In this document: piece after piece, positions 58,499-64,000 of the stretch
Position numbering within the stretch: the stretch's first letter is position 1
Layout of the letters: every line of letters begins with the position of its first letter
NCBI RefSeq assembly: GCF_016920785.2
Contig: NW_024609839.1
Span: 28,090,749 to 28,154,748 of the forward strand
Length of the DNA stretch: 64,000 bases
Direction of reading: 5' to 3'
Source: Ixodes scapularis
Lineage: Eukaryota; Arthropoda; Arachnida; Ixodida; Ixodidae
Made by a program: the position numbers and the translations under genes
The notes under the pieces: generated by a model
What the model saw: the letters and a program-made list of their open reading frames with translations, nothing else
The model's database searches: none
What the model was told of the DNA's origin: nothing

Positions 58499-58544
58499 CT
58501 AAGGGTTCTTTTCTTCTTATATATATGTATATAAAAGCAAAACC

Positions 58545-59081
58545 AAGATATTAAAACACTCGGGGAACGTGTTGATAGACTGCAAAATAGCGGAACCCAA
58601 AGAGAAGTCCAAGCTTGAAAACAGGAAGTAAATGAGCTCCAACAATACAGCTGCAGACAGAACCTTGAGGTGCATGGGTTTCCATGTCTCCCAAACGGAA
58701 ATCTGTGGCACAAACTGAAAGAAGTATCAGACCAGCTAGGCGTTGCCGAACTGACTAAAACGATGTCGAAGCGTCGTACAGGATGGGGGGCCCGGAAAGC
58801 CAGATAAGGTTCCTCCGATTCTCGTTCGTTTTACGTCCCGACTTACTAGAGATCGATGGCTCCAGGCAAGGGCTGTACTCAAAGATAACGCGTCGGGCAT
58901 CTGGTTAATGGACAACTTAATAGCGTAAACAAAAAGATTGCTTTGACAGGCAAAGACAAATGCAGCGGAAAGACGTTATCAGTTTGTTTGGCAGAAAAGC
59001 CGAAGGATTTCTGTCAGGAAGCAACCCAGCGATCGCCCTATTCGAATTGACAATGACAATGATCTGGCTAAAATTAAGTAA
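58545..59081 (+). pseudogene. LINE ORF1 remnant (coiled coil and nucleic-acid-binding region)
   Basis: Across frame changes the plus strand gives RVDRLQNSGTQREVQ and NELQQYSCRQNLEVHGFP (coiled coil and the Q-Y-S-R-R-x-N-x-E-I-x-G-I-P-like motif), then PPILVRFTSRLTRDRWLQAR and LLWQAKTKAAEKRYQFVWQK. This is the usual layout of CR1-like ORF1 proteins with an FP-type C-terminal region, which bind the element RNA. Several breaks make it non-functional. Confidence 0.7.
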
Positions 59082-59199
59082 ACATTACGGAAGAATAAAG
59101 CTACTAAATAAATAAACACAACAATGGCTCGCGTTCATAATGAACCTACGTACTATGACAGCGCGTTATTCAGTCGGAGCTTCACTGATAAAGCAGTGA

Positions 59200-60700
59200 C
59201 TGCAAAAACACTAAAATTGTTTCACCTAAACCAGTGGTCTCAAACTCATTTGAGGGGGGGGGGGGGGGGGGCACATAGCCCACACCGAAAACGTCGAGGG
59301 CCAACCTAAAAGGGTGTCGATGGGGAAAGGGGGGGGGAGGGGGGCCGAAAGATTTTAAGAAGAGACGTTGAGCTTTCTTCTTTTTGTAAACTCACAGTTT
59401 TGCCGCTGACATCTTTAGATTTAATTTGTTTATATGACTCCTTTGGGCCCTGACCTGATGGGATAATAAGAATTAAAATGACACCGCCTTTCCAACCTCC
59501 TGGCATAAAGCAACAAGACAGCAATACAGCGTCGTTCCCTTTGCTCAATTTACTTAGAATTAACCAAGCTCAACATTTATTAGAAAAAAAAAACAATCAG
59601 TTAATTTGACAGTGCTTGCTTTCCGGACGATTTTTATTATAACACTCTGAATAAATACTTCTCTTTCAATGCTGATATTTTTTGAAGGCTAGAATACCGA
59701 TGTCGTGATTTCATCTTTGGCAGTTTCTCTTGCTGATCGAGAGTTCGCGCAGCCCGAGATAGCCCTTCAACGAACAGCTCGCGCTTGCAATCTAGTAGAA
59801 TTGCTGTAACTTACAAAAAGCTGAGAAGCAAAAAATAAAGCGAAACAAAGGGCAAATAAACACAGATAGGTATAAACTATGTGAATGCGTTAAAAGTGCA
59901 GAAGTGCCTTTCGAGCGAAAACGAATCGAGGAAATCAGATCACTATGGTGCATGTCGCTTCTAGCGCTGGAGACACGGGAGCCGGGACTCGTAGCCGGTT
60001 GGTTGCCTGCGGGCCGCTTCCTAAAGAGTCGCGGGCCGCATGCGGCCCGCGGCCCGCCTGTTGGAGACCCCTGACCTAAACGCATGAACTCTGAGGAATA
60101 AATGTGATGAAGTATGTTTTCTTCTAGATTCACTTTGTACTCCGTTTGATCTTCTTGCGTTTACCGAAACGTGGTACCCAGGACAATCGGACATTGTGAG
60201 ATTCCAAGATTATAAATGTGAAGTTATCTGCCACGAATCTCATCGTGGGGCGGTGTTGCCTTGTACATTCAGAACAAACTAAACTACCATGTACTGCATG
60301 ATTTGACTTGTATGAATAATGATTTTGAATCTTTGGTTGTCGGTTACGGAGGTTGTATAATAGCTGCGGTTTACCGTCAACCCTCAGGTGCCTAAATGTT
60401 TTTTTTTTTTCAATTTTCTTGAAGAATTACTTGAGTATGTTATGTCAATAAATCAGAAAATAGTTTTAGCTGGAGACATGAACATTGATCCGTTGACGAA
60501 TCGACCTGCGAGTGTAGCATTATTAGGAATCGCTCAAGCAAACGGATGGGAAAATATAATGAGCGTTCCCACTCGCATAACTGAAGGTACGGAATCACTA
60601 ATCGATATTTGTTTAACGAATTACCAAAAAACTGATGTATTTTCTGGAGTTCAAATGCAGATCTGAGCGACCATGCACTTATCATTTTCTTGCTTCTTTC
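59200..60700 (+). pseudogene. LINE AP-type endonuclease, split by a hAT element
   Basis: KLFHLNA at 59210-59231 is the usual start of such endonucleases. It is interrupted and resumes at 60082 with TLRNKCDEV, then DLLAFTETWYPG (the catalytic E-T-W), VLAGDMNID (60460) and SLIDICLTN, ending with LSDHALIIF (S-D-H) at 60663. The key motifs are recognisable but lie in different frames. The family nicks target DNA to prime reverse transcription. Confidence 0.8.
59232..60073. mobile_element. Non-autonomous hAT element, 842 bp
   Basis: The ends CAGTGGTCTCAAACTC and CAGGGGTCTCCAACAGG (complement) are flanked by ACCTAAAC (59224-59231 and 60074-60081), an 8-bp duplication. The host LINE frame is continuous when the element is ignored. 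Poly-G (59257-59270) lies near the left end and a GCGGGCCGC-rich block near the right. No transposase. Confidence 0.92.
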
Positions 60701-61289
60701 CTCAACACAACTCACAACACAAGCTCCTGTACAAAAACCCAGTATTTTTCAGACTCATAAACGTAACCACTTTGGAAGGTTTCTATAACTTTGTTTCGAC
60801 AGAAAACCAGGATGATGTTTTTAAGGAACCTAACCCGACAAAATCTTACGATATTTTTATATCAAAGCTTCAAGAATACTATGTTAAAGCTTTCACAAAA
60901 GCGGAAATTAAAAACATAAAAAGTCAAGGAAGCCATGGGTAACGCTGGAACTTTGCAACTGAATGAAAGCACGTGATCAGATGTTCGCAACGTTTATCAA
61001 AACTAAAAATAAGAGTTTTCTTAGGGAATATAAAAAATGCAGAAACAAACTTTGCCTGGACATTAAAAAGGTGAAGATAAACTTTTTATATATCTACGTT
61101 CTCTGAAATTTATAAAGACCCAGCTAAGCTGTGGAATACTATAAGAAAATTAATGTCAATAAATCCGGTTTTCTTCCCTGAAGAACTTAAAATAGATGGT
61201 ACTCTAGATACGCAAGCTTTATTGGCAGATAAATTTAATACACATTTTTTGTCATCTGGTGCCTGTGAATGAGTGACCGTATATGATAA

Positions 61290-62191
61290 CCATTAATCAT
61301 CTGTTCCAGTATTAAGCTCAATATGTTTAGAACGAACAGGTGAAACAGAAGTTCGCAACATACTAATGTCCCTAAAAAATAACTGCGCTAGTGGTGCTGA
61401 TGATATCAAGGTTACCGCTATTAGAGCAGTAACGAAGTTAGTGTTGACTCCTCTTGTTGATATTTGTAATAAAATAATGGTTTCTGGTATATTCCTACAA
61501 AAAATGAAAATTGCTGAAGTCAGTGTCATCCACAAGGGAGGCACATATGAGAACCTTAATAATTGCAGGCCTATATCTGTACTACCACTTTTTTCCGAGG
61601 CTGTAGAAAAAATAATTAATTCAAGATTTTACAGGTCTTTTACTATTAACACTGTTATAACTGACAAACACTGGTTTTCAGAAAGGGAACTCAACCGAAT
61701 CAGCCATAATATATATGAAAGACAAAATATGTACTAATATAGAAAACCATGCATATACCATTGGGATTTTCCTGGATTTCAGAAAAGCGTTTGATTCAAT
61801 AAAACACAAATTTTTACTGGAGAAACTATCGGCGTACGGAATCAGAGGTAATGAACTAGAATTAATTCGCAGCTGTTTATATTCGCGTTCTCAATATATG
61901 GTACTTAATGAATTTCAATCTCAAGTAGCACCGATAATATATGGCGTTCCGCATGGTTCCATACTGGGACCTCTATTATTTCTAATTTATATAAACAATA
62001 TTTTGCATATACCTGAACCGCGTGATATTATTTTATATGCCGTTGATACCAATGTCTTTTTTTTTCTAATTGGAAATCTGGATCAGCTAGAGGAATTTGC
62101 AAATAGTTGGCTCAGTAAATTATTATTGTGGCTAAAGCACAACCAGCTTAATCTTAACACTAGTAAAACAATGTATGTGTTGTTTAGATAA
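61290..62191 (+). pseudogene. LINE reverse transcriptase with altered catalytic box
   Basis: The first frame (61366-61737) gives NNCASGADDIKVTAIRA and NCRPISVLPLFSEAVEKI. The second (61715-62191) gives IGIFLDFRKAFDSIKHK with the first catalytic Asp, then GVPHGSILGPLLFLIYINN. The expected A-D-D-T reads A-V-D-T (ILYAVDTNVFF near 62035-62065), removing one of the two adjacent catalytic aspartates. Frames overlap by 23 bases near 61720, an ordinary frameshift. Sequence type fits CR1/Jockey-like elements. Confidence 0.85.
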
Positions 62192-62239
62192 AAAAAAACC
62201 GATTTAGCGTACATTGAACATCTTTTTTGACGGGGAAAA

Positions 62240-62800
62240 CATTAAAGGCGTTAAATATCACAAGCTTCTTGGTGTATGGTTCGAAGAAACACTTAGTTGG
62301 ACTGTACACATAGAAAAAAATGAGGGTTGATATTGCAAGAGCAATAGGAATATTGAACAAATTCCGACAATTACGACCAAAAAGGGTGAAACTGCACTTA
62401 TATTATTCGCTGGTCTACTCACGCTTACAGTACTGTATGTTAGTATGGGAACCACCACACAAACAAATAAGGAAAAACTATTTTGCAAAAGAAGGCTGTT
62501 CGATTTATTGAGAACCTTGAAAGGTACGAACACTCGTTCTCAGCATTTCAAAAGTATAAAATATTAAATATAGATCAAATCCTGCTTCTCAAATTATCTA
62601 TTTTTATTTTTAATAAAACTAGACAACACGAAGCGCGCTTTCTTTATGTCTTCAATCAAACCTTGGCAAATTAGTCTTAGAAGTGCACAGTATACGAAAC
62701 TCAGGGTTCGAACTAATTACGGTACACAGCACCTTACATATCTCGTACCAGATCTACTAAACCAACACCCAAACATAGCAGAAATGGCCCAAGCACACAT
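62240..62800 (+). pseudogene. LINE C-terminal domain fragments
   Basis: KLLGVWFEETLSWTVHIEK near 62262-62318, then IARAIGILNKFRQLRPKRV, YYSLVYSRLQYCMLVW (62400) and QKKAVRFIENLERY (62483). These are standard post-RT LINE motifs, with frame changes between. The match fades after IAEMAQAHISFF near 62815. Confidence 0.75.
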
Positions 62801-62830
62801 CTCGTTTTTCCATTTAAAAAAAAAGGGTTG

Positions 62831-64000
62831 TAGAATATTCGCGACTCCAGCGACCTATAGGGGGCGCCACCACCAAACAAAAATTGCGGCTGAGTCCAGG
62901 TCGTGGCGGCTCGGCCGGGCCGCCTGAACAGGTGGCGCGTTCAATTTAACAGATTTTCTTTTGTTTAATGCCCAATTTTATAGGTATTTGAACTGAGACG
63001 GTTAAGTGTAGCCGGTGCAGATAAACTTGCAAAGCATAGTTGTGTTTTGCCTGTGTTTTTTTTTTTTTTTTTTTCTTTTCGTGTCAAATTTTTGTTTCGG
63101 AGATTTCGTTCAAAACCGAAACTATGGGCTCCGGAGAGACGTTAATATACTAATCAGTCTTGATCATCTAAGGAAGGCGGTGGTGACTATAGAATTGTTC
63201 CACAGAGTGTAACTTTTCAGCTAACTCGCATGCCTCGACGATGCGACTTATCTTTCCGCGAAATCGAGCTTTTGTGCGTACCCGCGTTTACGAAACAGCT
63301 CCAGTCGTCTGCTCGGCCAACAACACAGGCTGCAGGAAAATTACGAAAATTAAGCAACCGCTTCTTGAGCCAAGGACCATGTTAACCCGCCGGCGCCCCA
63401 CTAAGCAGCTGATACTCGTATTTCAATTCAGGTTTTAGTAGCAATCGAGAAGTCATTTTGACGAGTGGGTTATGTATTATATTACGTACTATGTCCCACT
63501 AAAGCGATATTAGTATATCCTTCGGGTTGAAATATGAGCTAAGTTGACTAGCTATTATGTGAGCTGCTGAATAAAAGTATATTTGACAGACGGAGACATA
63601 CTACTTAAACTTAGCCAAGTGGTTCTATAGCCGGCAGCACGGGGACAAACTGAAGAGAGTCTTCATTGAAGATCCACGCAGAACCTCTCTGCATTGAACT
63701 TTGCTTCGAATCCTGAACGGAGAAAATTAGTATTTTTTTTGTGGCCGGTCAACCTTACCAATGTAGACGTATATTGCTCCTGGCTTCGACGCCCTCGTAA
63801 TATAAATATTGGAGGCGCGATAGGTCAAAATGCCGTGACAGCATCTAACGTTGCGAGACTTGTCTCCCACCTTTTGAAAACAGATAATTTCCCTCATTCA
63901 TCATTTGCAGCGAGCAAGTTTTCCTGGATCAAGTAATTGCGAAATCAGCCCAACTCTTTCAGTGTGGTCCAAAGGCTTTTTCGGCGAAAAGCAGCCAAGA
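62831..64000. other. No recognised gene
   Basis: Past the LINE, short frames only. A poly-T run lies at about 63058-63074. No terminal repeats or RNA genes recognised up to the window edge. Confidence 0.45.

Larger units (their letters stand above)
58545..62830 (+). mobile_element. Near full-length CR1/Jockey-like LINE, inactive
   Basis: Order on the plus strand: ORF1 (58545-59081), endonuclease (from 59200, interrupted, to 60690), RT (61290-62190) and C-terminal domain (62240-62800). A hAT element splits the endonuclease. Many stops and frame changes, and the RT catalytic box is altered. A 3' tail or target duplication was not identified. Confidence 0.8.

Overview
This window is eukaryotic, transposon-dominated DNA, probably from a chelicerate and most likely a hard tick. 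The tick call is inference: the non-LTR retrotransposon fragments, the P-element-like transposase remnant and the short coding exon with a canonical splice donor look like tick repeat families and a tick BEN-type N-terminus as I remember them, and no search was run. I see no intact host gene, no rRNA and no CRISPR array. Most of the 64 kb is repeats inside repeats.

The backbone is two copies of one composite unit in tandem. Unit 1 is repeat R1 (about 3038-4705, resuming 11026-11317) followed by long-terminal-repeat fold-back element E1 (11318-22235). Unit 2 is R2 (22454-24425) followed by E2 (25136-58310), whose interior is inverted relative to E1. Because the units are homologous, each gives the empty site for insertions in the other, so several boundaries and target-site duplications can be read directly. 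R1 carries a Ty3/gypsy element, 4706-11025 minus strand (empty site in R2 near 24117). E1 carries an approximately 5.8 kb hAT-type element, 15177-21006, with an 8-bp duplication CTCGTGAC, and a solo LTR, 21419-22098, with a 4-bp duplication AAAT. E2 carries a 27.5 kb segment, 26378-53885, bounded by related inverted termini and a 4-bp duplication GTGC, plus a 2.1 kb TIR-bounded insert holding a captured coding exon and a 5'-truncated LINE.

The most informative element is the gypsy at 4.7-11.0 kb. Its pol domains run protease, integrase, reverse transcriptase, RNase H: the Ty1/copia order, but with Ty3/gypsy-type sequences and a SCAN-like capsid in Gag. That combination defines the Gmr1-like group. 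This copy is dead, with several frame breaks, stops and altered catalytic positions.

The 27.5 kb segment in E2 holds a decayed P-element/THAP9-like transposase (28.5-29.96 kb), a broken LINE reverse transcriptase (32.2-33.4 kb), two candidate host-like exons on the minus strand near 35 kb, a gypsy integrase scrap (47.2 kb), and several MITE-like or fold-back elements with readable TTAA, TAA or TA duplications. Right of E2 (58.5-62.8 kb) lies a nearly full-length but inactive LINE (ORF1, endonuclease, RT), split by an 842-bp non-autonomous hAT element with an 8-bp duplication ACCTAAAC.
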